Position numbers and translations under genes: made by a program. The notes under the pieces were generated by a model. That model worked only from the letters and a program-made list of their open reading frames with translations, ran no database searches and was not told the origin of the DNA. Positions 1 to 7,296 of a stretch of 8,951 bases of DNA are shown here, one piece after another (position 1 is the stretch's first letter; every line of letters begins with the position of its first letter). The stretch is from Candidatus Sulfotelmatobacter sp. (GTDB lineage Bacteria > Acidobacteriota > Terriglobia > Terriglobales > Acidobacteriaceae): contig JASHRB010000238.1 in NCBI GenBank assembly GCA_030037575.1, positions 1-8,951 of the forward strand, written 5' to 3'.

Positions 1-852
1 CAACCGGGAAGCCGCGAGGATGCAAGAGCGACAGCCGAGATCGCCCGCAAGACCGGTTGTGATTGGATTGTGGTGGACGGGTATCACTTCGGCGCGAATT
101 ATCAAAAGTTCGTAAAAGAGTCATCATGCAAACTGCTTTTCGTCGACGACAATGGGCACGCCGGCAGATACAACGCCGATTTGATTTTAAATCAGAATTT
201 GCATGCCAAAATGAGCCTGTACGGCAAGCGCACGCCGCGCACTACTCTGCTCCTGGGGCCGCGATATGCCATGTTGCGCCGGGAGTTTTGGATGCATCGG
301 CACGGCAGGCGGGAGATCCGAGAAACGGGTAACCGAATCCTGATCGCGATGGGCGGAAGCGATCCGCGAAATCTGACGTTCCGAATCATTCGGGCGCTGG
401 AACGCGCGTCCCTGCCGCCTTTTGAGATCGTTGCTGCGATCGGAGGAAGCAATCCGCATCTTGCGAAAATAGAAACAGCGGCCTCGCGCTCTCGTCATCG
501 AGTTCGTTTGGTAAAGGACGCAACCGATATGGCTGGTTTAATGATGTGGGCGGATTTGGCGATTGCCGCCGCCGGAGGAACAAGCTGGGAATTTTGTGCG
601 CAGGCTTTACCCGCACTGCTCACGCCGGCTGCATCGAATCAGATTGCTGCCGCTAGAAACTTGAAGCGCGCCGGCGCAGCGCTGCTGTTTTCATCGGCGC
701 GGTTTAATGCCGAAAAGCTGGCGGCTGAAGTCTTGCGATTAATTCGATCTTCCTCCCTCAGGCGCAGTCTTTCTCGAAGAGCGCATGCGCTGGTTGACGC
801 TCGAGGTGCCAGCCGGGTAGCCGCCGTCTTGCAGCGAGGTTTGAAAGGTTGA
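1..852 (+). CDS. pseG: PseG, UDP-2,4-diacetamido-2,4,6-trideoxy-beta-L-altropyranose hydrolase (5' end missing)
   Basis: This is the C-terminal 283 residues of PseG, open from base 1. PseG removes UDP from UDP-2,4-diacetamido-2,4,6-trideoxy-beta-L-altrose in the fourth step of pseudaminic acid synthesis, in the cytosol. The visible part has the family's run of motifs: GSREDARAT, then WIVVDGYHF, then a LLFVDDNGHAG segment, then DLILNQN, LLLGPRYAMLRREF, the glycosyltransferase-B-like nucleotide segment MGGSDPRN, and AAAGGTSWEFC, which corresponds to the MurG-like UDP-binding loop with its Glu. The N-terminal Gly-rich motif with the catalytic His would lie upstream of the window. Full-length PseG is roughly 330-360 residues, so about 60-80 residues are missing only because of the window edge. 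The stop is TGA at 850-852, with pseH starting 4 bases later, which indicates one transcription unit. The adjacent pseH and pseI make the PseG call firm. The alternative, a CMP-sugar synthase-hydrolase fusion, cannot be excluded without the 5' end. Confidence 0.92.
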   Translation, partial: QPGSREDARATAEIARKTGCDWIVVDGYHFGANYQKFVKESSCKLLFVDDNGHAGRYNADLILNQNLHAKMSLYGKRTPRTTLLLGPRYAMLRREFWMHRHGRREIRETGNRILIAMGGSDPRNLTFRIIRALERASLPPFEIVAAIGGSNPHLAKIETAASRSRHRVRLVKDATDMAGLMMWADLAIAAAGGTSWEFCAQALPALLTPAASNQIAAARNLKRAGAALLFSSARFNAEKLAAEVLRLIRSSSLRRSLSRRAHALVDARGASRVAAVLQRGLKG

Positions 853-856
853 GGAG

Positions 857-1405
857 ATGATGCATTTGCGCGAACTCTCGGTGGAAGATCGGGAAAAGGT
901 TCGGGCGTGGCGCAACGATCCGGGAATCCGGAAATACATGTACACGGACCACGAGATCACGGTCGAGGAACATGGCGCATGGTTTGCCCGCACTTTGAAA
1001 GATCCAACCTGCAAATACTGGATCATCGTCTGCGATGCCCAGGATGCGGGAGTGCTGTGCTTATTCAACATCGATCTGAAGAATCGGCACTGTTTTTGGG
1101 GATTTTATGCGGTTGGAGCCGTGGTTCGAGGCAAGGGCGTCGGTAACTTCGCAGAGTTTTCTGTCCTGCGCTATGTGTTTGAAGAGTTGAAGCTGCAGAA
1201 GTTGTGCTGCGAGGTTTTGGCCTTCAATCAGGCGGTTATTAACATGCACAAAAAGTTCGGCTTCATGCAGGAGGGACTATTTCGCAGGCATATTTTAAAA
1301 AGAGACCAGTTTGTCGATGTTGTCTCCCTTGCCATTCTTCAGGAAGAGTGGAATGCAAGAAAACAGGAACTGGAACTGAGATTGAGGGCGAAGGGGATCA
1401 TTTAA
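857..1405 (+). CDS. pseH: PseH, UDP-4-amino-4,6-dideoxy-N-acetyl-beta-L-altrosamine N-acetyltransferase
   Basis: This 182-residue GNAT protein is expected to acetylate the 4-amino group of UDP-4-amino-4,6-dideoxy-N-acetyl-beta-L-altrosamine using acetyl-CoA. It acts after PseC and before PseG. The N-terminus MMHLRELSVEDREKVRAWRN followed by ITVEEHGAWF (about 34-43) is typical of this RimJ-like group. The acetyl-CoA pyrophosphate loop is VVRGKGVGNFAE (89-100). It is followed by VLAFNQAVINMHKKFGF (120-136), the usual Asn-containing beta5-alpha4 segment, and by QEGLFRRHI. Length is normal for the family (about 160-190). Two ATGs (857 and 860) and a TTG (866) are in frame. GAGGAG at 851-856 touches the first ATG and overlaps the pseG stop, so ATG 860 or TTG 866 may be the true start; the difference is at most three residues. 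The gene sits 4 bases after pseG and 21 before pseI, so translational coupling is likely. The family alone would leave the substrate open; the PseG and PseI neighbours decide it. Confidence 0.9.
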   Translation: MMHLRELSVEDREKVRAWRNDPGIRKYMYTDHEITVEEHGAWFARTLKDPTCKYWIIVCDAQDAGVLCLFNIDLKNRHCFWGFYAVGAVVRGKGVGNFAEFSVLRYVFEELKLQKLCCEVLAFNQAVINMHKKFGFMQEGLFRRHILKRDQFVDVVSLAILQEEWNARKQELELRLRAKGII

Positions 1406-1426
1406 TCCGATGGTGGGCGGGATTGA

Positions 1427-2482
1427 TTGAGCGCGGTGATACCAATGGGAAGCAGGGAGATAGGCATGGGGATGCCTGTCTACGTGATTGCCGAGATGTC
1501 GGCAAATCATCTGCAGAGTTTCGAGCAGGCCGTGGAAATAGTCCGTGCGGCGCGCGACTGTGGAGCAGATGCGGTGAAACTGCAAACCTACACCGCCGAC
1601 ACGATAACGATTGCATGTGATCGTCCGGAATTCCGCATTTCGGGCACGGTATGGAACGGACGCGAACTCCACGAACTTTACCGAGAGGGGTTTACCCCTT
1701 GGGATTGGCAACCGAAGCTGAAAAAGATAGCAGAAGGCTTGGGGATGGATCTTTTTTCCAGCGCATTCGATTCGACGGCGGTCGATTTCCTCGAAGAAAT
1801 GAATGTGCCTGCGTACAAAGTTGCATCCTTCGAGTTGATGGATATTCCTCTGATTCAAAAGATGGCGTGCACGGGCAAGCCACTGATCATGTCGACGGGC
1901 ATGGCGTCGCTGGAGGAAATCGAAGAGGCTGTGCAGAGCGCAAAACAAGCGGGAGCCGCGCAGATTGCATTGCTGAAATGCACGAGTGCGTATCCGGCAC
2001 GGCCCGAGGAAATGAACCTGCGAACGATTCCCGAGATGGCGCGGCACTTTGGAGTGCCGGTCGGATTATCAGATCATACGATGGGAATTGTCGCGCCGGT
2101 GGCTGCGGTTGCGCTGGGAGCGTGCATTATTGAGAAACATCTCACGCTGTCGCGCTCGATTCCGGGGCCGGACAGCGTATTCTCGCTGGAGCCGCATGAG
2201 TTCAAAGCGATGGTGCAAGCGGTGCGCACGGCCGAGAAAGCTCTGGGCGCGGTGAGCTTCGGCGCAAGCGGGGAGGAGAAAACCAGCAAAACATTTCGGC
2301 GCTCGCTATTTGTCGTAGAAGATGTGAAGCAGGGAGCCGAGTTCACTCCGAGCAATGTTCGTTCCATCCGGCCGGGAAACGGCCTGCACCCTCGCTACTT
2401 GCCCGAAGTTTTGGGCAAACACGCCGCAAGGGAAATCAAAAGAGGCACTCCCTTGAGTTGGGAGTTTGTGGTTCGATCATAG
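1427..2482 (+). CDS. pseI: PseI, pseudaminic acid synthase
   Basis: PseI condenses 2,4-diacetamido-2,4,6-trideoxy-L-altrose with phosphoenolpyruvate to give pseudaminic acid, using a divalent metal. The 351 residues match the NeuB/PseI family length. The TIM-barrel domain opens with PVYVIAEMSANH (17-28), where the AEMSANH form is typical of PseI rather than sialic acid NeuB. It continues with GADAVKLQTYTADT (46-59), YKVASFEL (130-137), LIMSTGMAS (153-161), LLKCTSAYPA (182-191), GLSDHTMG (213-220) and IIEKHLTLSRSIPGPDSVFSLEP (234-256). His217 and His238 are the expected metal ligands. The C-terminal SAF/antifreeze-like domain spans about 290-348 and includes the Arg-rich SIRPGNGL loop (313-320). 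The start is uncertain. A stop lies just upstream at 1424-1426, then come TTG 1427, GTG 1436, ATG 1445 and ATG 1466. Conservation of the GSREIG stretch favours 1427-1445. GGGCGGGA at 1415-1422 suits TTG 1427, while AGGGAG at 1454-1459 would serve only the too-short ATG 1466. Confidence 0.93.
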   Translation: MSAVIPMGSREIGMGMPVYVIAEMSANHLQSFEQAVEIVRAARDCGADAVKLQTYTADTITIACDRPEFRISGTVWNGRELHELYREGFTPWDWQPKLKKIAEGLGMDLFSSAFDSTAVDFLEEMNVPAYKVASFELMDIPLIQKMACTGKPLIMSTGMASLEEIEEAVQSAKQAGAAQIALLKCTSAYPARPEEMNLRTIPEMARHFGVPVGLSDHTMGIVAPVAAVALGACIIEKHLTLSRSIPGPDSVFSLEPHEFKAMVQAVRTAEKALGAVSFGASGEEKTSKTFRRSLFVVEDVKQGAEFTPSNVRSIRPGNGLHPRYLPEVLGKHAAREIKRGTPLSWEFVVRS

Positions 2483-3554
2483 TGTGCGTGTGGTCAGCCC
2501 GATCCTAAAGCGCGCTGTGTACCCCTGTCTGGCGAACTCCGGATATCTGCGCCGCCACGCTGATCGTGGCGGGTTGTGCGTTGTCACTTATCACGGCATC
2601 TTGCCGCACGGATATCGAGTCGCTGACGGCCAGCAGGATGGAAGCCTCATTAGCGCGCAAAGTTTTCGCCAGCAACTGCGACTGCTGAAGCGGAATTATC
2701 GCGTGGTTTCGCCTGAGCAGATGCACGAGTGGCTTGTGGGTGCAAAAGAGATGCCGGATCGAGCCGTGCTTATCACCTGCGATGACGGCTTGAAGAACAC
2801 GCTGACGGACATGGCTCCGATACTGCGCGAGGAGCATCTCTCGTGTTTGTTCTTCGTGCTCGGACTTTCTGCGTCTGAAGAAGTGGCAACGCTGTGGTAC
2901 GAGGACCTTTACCGGGTTTTGCTGGCGGCGCCTGCCGGGAGCTACGAATCGGAGGCATTGCGATTCAGCTTCACACTTCAAGATCGGGTGCAAAGGCGAT
3001 CGGTATGGACAAGTTTGGTGAAGAAACTTTCGCGGTGTGATGCCACACACCGGGAACGCCACATCGAAGCCATCCCGGGACTATTCGGGTTGCCGGATCG
3101 GTGGCGCACGGAGTCAGCGAACGCCGAGGTCGAACGGAGGCGATTTTCACTACTCAATGTGAACGAGTTGCGCCAGCTTGCAAGTCTCGGCATGAGCATT
3201 GGGTCGCATACTCTGACTCATCCCGTGATGTCACAGCAGAGCTCTGAAAGTGCTTGGCGCGAAATCTCAGAAAGCCGCCGGTTGTTGCAACAAGCGATCG
3301 GAGAGCCAGTGTGGGCGCTGGCTTATCCGTTCGGCGATCCGGCGTCCGTCGGCGCGCGAGAAATACAAATGGCCGCGCAGGCGGGCTTCGAGTGTGGATT
3401 CATAAATACCGGCGGCGGCTTCGGAGCATCGCTGCCGAGATATGCGCTTCCCAGAGTTCATGTGGCTTCTGCCATGACCTTGACTGAATTCGAAGCGCAC
3501 GTTTCCGGCTTTTACCGCGAGTTGCGCTCGCGAATCCGCGGGATCACGGCGTGA
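2466..3554 (+). CDS. NodB-type polysaccharide deacetylase
   Basis: This is a member of the carbohydrate esterase 4 (NodB homology) family, which hydrolyses N- or O-acetyl groups from sugars with a metal. After LCVVTYHGI (37-45) comes motif 1, VLITCDDGLKN (101-111), whose Asp106-Asp107 are the expected catalytic base and metal ligand. Motif 2 is IGSHTLTHP (245-253), with His248 and His252 as metal ligands. ALAYPFGDP (284-292) is the later groove motif. All key residues are present, so it should be active. Motif 1 has Cys where Phe is usual (TCDDG for TFDDG), and about 140 residues separate motifs 1 and 2, much more than in compact NodB proteins. No convincing signal peptide or membrane segment is seen, so action in the cytosol on a precursor is plausible. 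TTG 2466 would overlap pseI by 17 bases, and GGAG at 2461-2464 is too close to it. GTG 2484 or GTG 2490 just after the pseI stop are equally credible starts. The substrate is unknown; pseudaminic acid or a neighbouring amino sugar are guesses. Confidence 0.87.
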   Translation: MWFDHSVRVVSPILKRAVYPCLANSGYLRRHADRGGLCVVTYHGILPHGYRVADGQQDGSLISAQSFRQQLRLLKRNYRVVSPEQMHEWLVGAKEMPDRAVLITCDDGLKNTLTDMAPILREEHLSCLFFVLGLSASEEVATLWYEDLYRVLLAAPAGSYESEALRFSFTLQDRVQRRSVWTSLVKKLSRCDATHRERHIEAIPGLFGLPDRWRTESANAEVERRRFSLLNVNELRQLASLGMSIGSHTLTHPVMSQQSSESAWREISESRRLLQQAIGEPVWALAYPFGDPASVGAREIQMAAQAGFECGFINTGGGFGASLPRYALPRVHVASAMTLTEFEAHVSGFYRELRSRIRGITA

Positions 3555-3619
3555 AGGGCACAGAGGACTTTCACGCACACGCATGACTTTACGTAAGCGG
3601 GAATCGCAGATGCGAGTCC

Positions 3620-4849
3620 GTGTCAAAAATCTTTCGGTGGTTCTGCGCGCCTCTTCACTTCGAAGAAACTAGGAGCGGTTTGAGCCTGCGAATCGAACAG
3701 CATAGCAAGATTCCGGAAGATGCCGAACTGCATCGTCAATGGAATTCGATCGCCCGGCAAACGAAACAGCCGCAAGTGTTTTACACATGTGAATGGGCTC
3801 TTGCGATGCAGTCAGCCTATGCAGCTTCGCAAACGCTGCTGCTCTTGCTTGGCTACGAAGGAGACCAGTTGGTTGGCGTAGCATCGCTGGCCACGGATCG
3901 CGCCGAAAAGAAAATTAGTTTCCTTACCAGCACGACCGCGGACTACTGTGATTTTCTAACTCTGCCAAGTTGGCGCGATCAATTCATCGACGCCGTACTG
4001 GAGGAAGTCGCCAAGCGGCAACCGGAAAAGCTTATGCTGGCAAATTTTCCCTCCGATTCAGATGCTTTGGGATCGATGCGGCGTGCGGCGAAAACCTACG
4101 GATTTTACATCTTCATGCGTCCGGCTTACGCCTGCGCGCGAGTCGAACTCGGTAACGGAGAGCATCGGGAGAATCTGAAAAGCACTATCGCGGGCAAACT
4201 GCAGCGAAAATTGCGAGTGCTGCAGAGGGCAGGGGAAATAGCATTTGCCCATCTAAGATCGTGGGCCGCAATCGGGCCCCTTCTGCCGAACTTTGCCGAT
4301 GCTCACGCTACGCGCTTTCAGCTCGCAGGCCGCGTCAGCAACCTGGCCACAGTTGAGCGACGTTGCTTCATCGAAGATCTTGCGCGGCGCTTCTCAAATT
4401 CGGGAACCGTGACTCTCAGCCTTCTCTCGGTGAACGGCCGACCGATCGCCTGGAATTACGGCTTCCAGTTTTGCGGCAGTTGGTTTTGGTATCAGCCGAC
4501 TTTCGACAGCGAGTGGCAGAGTTATTCTCCCGGCTATTGCCTGCTTGCCAAGATAATTCTCGACGCGTGCGACGATGACAGGATCAGCTTGGTCGATCTC
4601 GGATTGGGCGATGAGCAGTACAAAGACCGTTTTCGCAACGCCTCGCGGCACACGCTTTACGTGACGACGACTCAGTCGCGTTTCGTTCACTTCCGCGAGA
4701 TAGCAAGATACCGGACCGCGACAGCTCTGAAGCAGTCTCCGAAAATTGAAACAGCCGTTCGGCTGGTGCTAGACCAAAAACCACTTCTGCCGGCAACTTA
4801 CAGCCTAAGAGACAGCGCCAGCAAAGCGCATCAACATGTGACGGACTGA
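3620..4849 (+). CDS. GNAT-fold acyltransferase, CelD/BcsL family
   Basis: This is a member of the Acetyltransf_6 (CelD/BcsL, FemAB-related) group, found in cellulose and other exopolysaccharide loci and thought to acylate glycans or their precursors. The first GNAT-like half holds the family-typical WNSIARQ (41-47), VFYTCEWALAMQSAY (53-67) and the strand LLLLLGYEGDQLVGVASL (73-90). The second half holds KLQRKLRVLQRAGE (193-206), FADAHATRF (225-233), VNGRPIAWNYGFQFCGSWFWYQPTFD (271-296) and the signature SPGYCLLAKIILDAC followed by DLGLGDEQYKDRFRN (303-317, 326-340). No membrane segment or signal peptide is seen, so it is probably cytosolic. GTG 3620 has no good ribosome site. TTG 3680 (residue 21) has AGGAG at 3671-3675, and from there the protein reads MSLRIEQ, the usual family beginning, so the true gene may be 20 residues shorter. 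It lies between a deacetylase and a flippase, which suggests modification of the repeat unit before export. The acyl donor and sugar are unknown. Confidence 0.83.
   Translation: MSKIFRWFCAPLHFEETRSGLSLRIEQHSKIPEDAELHRQWNSIARQTKQPQVFYTCEWALAMQSAYAASQTLLLLLGYEGDQLVGVASLATDRAEKKISFLTSTTADYCDFLTLPSWRDQFIDAVLEEVAKRQPEKLMLANFPSDSDALGSMRRAAKTYGFYIFMRPAYACARVELGNGEHRENLKSTIAGKLQRKLRVLQRAGEIAFAHLRSWAAIGPLLPNFADAHATRFQLAGRVSNLATVERRCFIEDLARRFSNSGTVTLSLLSVNGRPIAWNYGFQFCGSWFWYQPTFDSEWQSYSPGYCLLAKIILDACDDDRISLVDLGLGDEQYKDRFRNASRHTLYVTTTQSRFVHFREIARYRTATALKQSPKIETAVRLVLDQKPLLPATYSLRDSASKAHQHVTD
3671..3675 (+). promoter_or_regulatory. Shine-Dalgarno site favouring a TTG start at 3680
   Basis: AGGAG (within AGGAGCGG) lies 4 bases before the in-frame TTG at 3680. 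The nearest upstream start, GTG 3620, has no comparable purine-rich stretch at a suitable distance. The protein read from TTG 3680 begins where similarity to CelD-type proteins normally begins. This makes 3680 a serious candidate for the real start of the acyltransferase gene. Confidence 0.5.
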
Positions 4850-4896
4850 ATCACTGTCAGATGTACTGCAGCGAAATCGCGATAGAGGATCCAGAG

Positions 4897-4902
4897 TAGG
4901 AG
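4897..4902 (+). promoter_or_regulatory. Shine-Dalgarno site for the TTG start of the flippase
   Basis: TAGGAG ends 5 bases before TTG 4908. It is one of the best ribosome sites in the window and supports initiation at an unusual TTG codon. No ATG or GTG in frame lies between this site and the first membrane segment at a comparable position, so the long hydrophilic N-terminal tail of the flippase appears real. Confidence 0.65.
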
Positions 4903-4907
4903 ACCGG

Positions 4908-6539
4908 TTGCCGATCGTTTTGCAATCAGATCAAACAGACGTACACCGAACCCACCCTGGAGAAGTGTCCTCGCAACCGTCGCTCTTGTCCACGCAGGAA
5001 AAGCCGAATTTCACTACGGAAATTGGCGAAATCTCCCGCCAATCCGGAGTGGTGTTTGCGGGCACGGTTTTTTCTGCCGCGGTGGGTTACCTTTTCAAGA
5101 TTTACCTTGCGCGCAGGCTGGGTGCGGAAGCACTGGGCATCTATGCGCTGGGCATGACGGTGGTCGGGTCTGTCGGAGTCTTCGGAGGCCTCGGCTTGAC
5201 CTGGGCAGCATCGCGATTCCCGGCGGAATACCTCGGTGCAGGCCGCACTGAGGAATTGCGCTCTTTCATCGCATGGGGATTCCTGGTTTTGTTGGCCCTT
5301 GACGGAGCGCTTGCTGGGTTGGTGGTGCTGGCGGGGCGATGGGTATCGGTTCGGGTATATCATGCGCCGGCTCTTGCGCATTATCTCCATCTGTTTGCCG
5401 CGATGCTAGTTCTCGGAGCGCTGACAACCTTTTTTGCTCAACTTTTGTGCGGCTATAAGAATGTCGCCGGAAAGACGGTCATCACGAATTTCGCTGCCGT
5501 CTCGCTGACCGTAGTCTTTACGCTGATTCTCATCGCTCTTGGGACTGGGCTTTGGGGATACATCTTTGCGCAGGTCGCCAGCGCAGCGGTGGTCCTTACC
5601 CTTCTGATTCGGAGCGTACACAAGCGTACCCCACCGGCAGCCCGGTTTGCTCTGAAGAAAATCGCCCGGCCGCCGCGGCAGATATTTTCATTCGCCACGG
5701 CGGCCTTTGCCATGGATGTGGTTGGTTTTCTCTACACACAAACCGATAAAGTAGTCTTGGGATTTTACTTAAACCCGCGCGCAGTGGGCGTATACGCTGT
5801 TGCCGCCACCATTGTCGCCTTTCTCCCCATCGCACTGCAGTCGGTGAATCAAATATTCGCACCCACCATTGCCGACCTGTGCGCCCGTGGCGAGAGCGCA
5901 CTCTTACGCCGCTTATTTCAAACCACCACAAAATGGATTATCGCAATATCTTTCCCGCTCGTGGTCGCGGTCATGATTTTTTCGCGACCCCTGATGCGCA
6001 TTTTTGGGTCCGACTTCGAACCCGGCTGGATTACTCTTGTGGTCGGCGCGGCCGGGCAGTTGGTCAATTGCGCAGCCGGGTCGGTCGGCTATCTTCTTCT
6101 AATGTCGGGGAACGAAAGGAGACTGGTCAGAATTCAATCAATCATGGGCGTGGTCACCGTGAGCTTGTGTTTACTCTGCGTACCACGCTGGGGCATCGCG
6201 GGAGCGGCGGTAGCCGCCGCGCTCGCCGGTGCTGGCACCAATGTCTCGTGTCTGCTCGAAGTCAGCAAGCGCCTCGGGTTTCTTCCCTACAATCGAAGCT
6301 ACCTGCGCCTCGCTCTGCCGGCGGTTGCGACCGTGACGGCGGCGATAGCAATGAGATTCGCGTTGCGGCCGCTCCGGTCAGACATTGCCGCCGTCATTCT
6401 CACTACCGTCGTGAGCTATGTTCTTTTCTTGGGAATCACTTTGCTCTTCGGCCTCGACGCCGATGATCGACTCATCGCAAGCGCGGTGTGGTACAAGGTC
6501 CGCAGTTTCCGGCGCAGAACCCAGCTCGCCGCCGCATGA
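4908..6539 (+). CDS. Wzx/MVF-type oligosaccharide flippase (polysaccharide transporter)
   Basis: This inner-membrane protein of 543 residues belongs to the MOP superfamily (polysaccharide synthesis/MVF type) and should flip a lipid-linked oligosaccharide to the periplasmic side. Family marks are the helix-1 exit YLFKIYLARRLGAEALGIYAL (61-81), the repeat-half counterpart TDKVVLGFYLNPRAVGVYAVA (279-299), and FGSDFEPGW (366-374) followed by LMSGNERRLVRI (398-409). Hydrophobic segments are seen near 47-65, 76-100, 119-143, 158-180, 192-210, 215-234, 258-276, 297-315, 343-358, 374-399, 411-424, 428-450, 466-484 and 492-515, roughly the 12-14 expected. The first 45 or so residues are hydrophilic, longer than in a typical Wzx (about 400-480 residues in total), and the end is basic (KVRSFRRR). 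The TTG start has a strong ribosome site at 4897-4902. Its neighbours are sugar-modifying enzymes, so the substrate is probably the pseudaminic-acid-containing or otherwise decorated repeat unit. That is inferred, since specificity cannot be read from sequence. Confidence 0.9.
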   Translation: MPIVLQSDQTDVHRTHPGEVSSQPSLLSTQEKPNFTTEIGEISRQSGVVFAGTVFSAAVGYLFKIYLARRLGAEALGIYALGMTVVGSVGVFGGLGLTWAASRFPAEYLGAGRTEELRSFIAWGFLVLLALDGALAGLVVLAGRWVSVRVYHAPALAHYLHLFAAMLVLGALTTFFAQLLCGYKNVAGKTVITNFAAVSLTVVFTLILIALGTGLWGYIFAQVASAAVVLTLLIRSVHKRTPPAARFALKKIARPPRQIFSFATAAFAMDVVGFLYTQTDKVVLGFYLNPRAVGVYAVAATIVAFLPIALQSVNQIFAPTIADLCARGESALLRRLFQTTTKWIIAISFPLVVAVMIFSRPLMRIFGSDFEPGWITLVVGAAGQLVNCAAGSVGYLLLMSGNERRLVRIQSIMGVVTVSLCLLCVPRWGIAGAAVAAALAGAGTNVSCLLEVSKRLGFLPYNRSYLRLALPAVATVTAAIAMRFALRPLRSDIAAVILTTVVSYVLFLGITLLFGLDADDRLIASAVWYKVRSFRRRTQLAAA

Positions 6540-6591
6540 CTCGAGAGATATGAGTCCGTCTTGGCCGTCTCGCGTGCAACATGGGGTCTGA

Positions 6592-7296
6592 ATGAAAGAC
6601 GAACAATCGCGCGCAGATCTCCTGAAGATTGCCCACGCTCGCCTTCATCCTTCGATAACAAATCCAAACTATCTGGTGCTGCGCCGCCGTGCGCAGATAT
6701 TCACTCGCTGGTTGGAGAGTATTCCCGGAGACCGCCTGACTATTCTCGATGTCGGCGGGTACTACCAACCCTACCGACCCCTTCTCGATAACCGCGTCTG
6801 CCGCTACGTCGCTCTCGATATCCAAGGCTCGCCGCTTGTGGATGTGGTGGGAAGCGCTGAACAGATTTCCTTCAAGGCCGATACATTCGATCTGGTCGCT
6901 GCAACTCAAGTTTTCGAATTTTTTCGAGAGCCTCGTCTGGCTGCAACTGAAATCTGTCGCGTCCTGAAGCCGCGAGGACATCTGCTGATGAGCGTGGCCG
7001 CAATCGCTCCTCGCACCCGCGATGAGGAACATTGGCGTTATCTGCCTGCCGGGCTGAAGTCCGTGTTATGTGCATTCTCGAAAGTCGAGATCGTACCGGA
7101 AGTGACCAGCATCGGGGGAATCATACGCCTGAATGCGTGTGCGCTCAGCATGTTTTCCAAGTACGGTTTCGTGCGTAGTCTCGTGCATCATACGCTCGTG
7201 CCGATTTTGAATTTCGGCGGCTTGGCCGTTGAAGCAGCGCGCCTCACGCAGAATGATCAACTGGCCGGCAACTACAGCGTGCTGGCCCAGAAGTAA
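6592..7296 (+). CDS. Class I SAM-dependent methyltransferase (Methyltransf_11 type)
   Basis: This 234-residue Rossmann-fold methyltransferase is of the kind common in O-antigen and exopolysaccharide loci. Motif I is LTILDVGGYYQPYRPLL (49-65), with the Asp and Gly residues that contact SAM. YVALDI (72-77) carries the acidic residue expected to bind the ribose hydroxyls. AEQISFKADTFDLVAATQVFEFF (89-111) and EICRVLKPRGHLLMSV (120-135) are motifs post-II and III. HWRYLPAGL (147-155) is the usual substrate-side motif (compare D-x-W-R-x-T-P-x-G-L). The common LEHV at the end of the second motif is FEFF here, so the His is absent. No membrane segment is present. ATG 6592 directly follows an upstream TGA and has GGGG at 6583-6586 as a weak ribosome site. 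It follows the flippase by 52 bases and probably O-methylates a sugar, possibly a terminal residue that caps chain growth. Target and position are unknown. Confidence 0.85.
   Translation: MKDEQSRADLLKIAHARLHPSITNPNYLVLRRRAQIFTRWLESIPGDRLTILDVGGYYQPYRPLLDNRVCRYVALDIQGSPLVDVVGSAEQISFKADTFDLVAATQVFEFFREPRLAATEICRVLKPRGHLLMSVAAIAPRTRDEEHWRYLPAGLKSVLCAFSKVEIVPEVTSIGGIIRLNACALSMFSKYGFVRSLVHHTLVPILNFGGLAVEAARLTQNDQLAGNYSVLAQK

Noticed and set aside
1295..2047. Open frame of 250 codons on the minus strand opposite pseI
   Set aside because: pseI motifs on the + strand are complete across this span; the minus-strand product is rich in Arg, His and Cys as expected of a shadow frame.
1427..2482. N-acetylneuraminic or legionaminic acid synthase (NeuB/LegI) instead of PseI
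   Set aside because: PseG and PseH lie directly upstream, and the AEMSANH form is the PseI-typical variant.
3567..3594. Imperfect repeat of GACTTT followed by ACG-rich bases, two copies about 18 bases apart
   Set aside because: Two short copies only, within a 65-base gap; expected by chance often enough.
3604..3615. Palindrome TCGCAGATGCGA upstream of GTG 3620
   Set aside because: The stem is only 4-5 bp and no T run follows. It could be an operator half or chance; not enough to call.
3583..3672. Small + strand frame of 29 codons before the acyltransferase
   Set aside because: Basic, without recognisable features, and GAGGA upstream lies too far from its ATG. It overlaps the acyltransferase 5' end in another frame.
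4871..4883. GCGAAATCGC / ATCGCGAT short inverted repeats before the flippase
   Set aside because: The stem of four with a two-base loop is not stable and no T run follows, so no terminator is called.
6550..6591. 13-codon frame just before the methyltransferase ATG, with stop abutting it
   Set aside because: Looks like a possible leader peptide but has no ribosome site and no codon pattern typical of attenuation.
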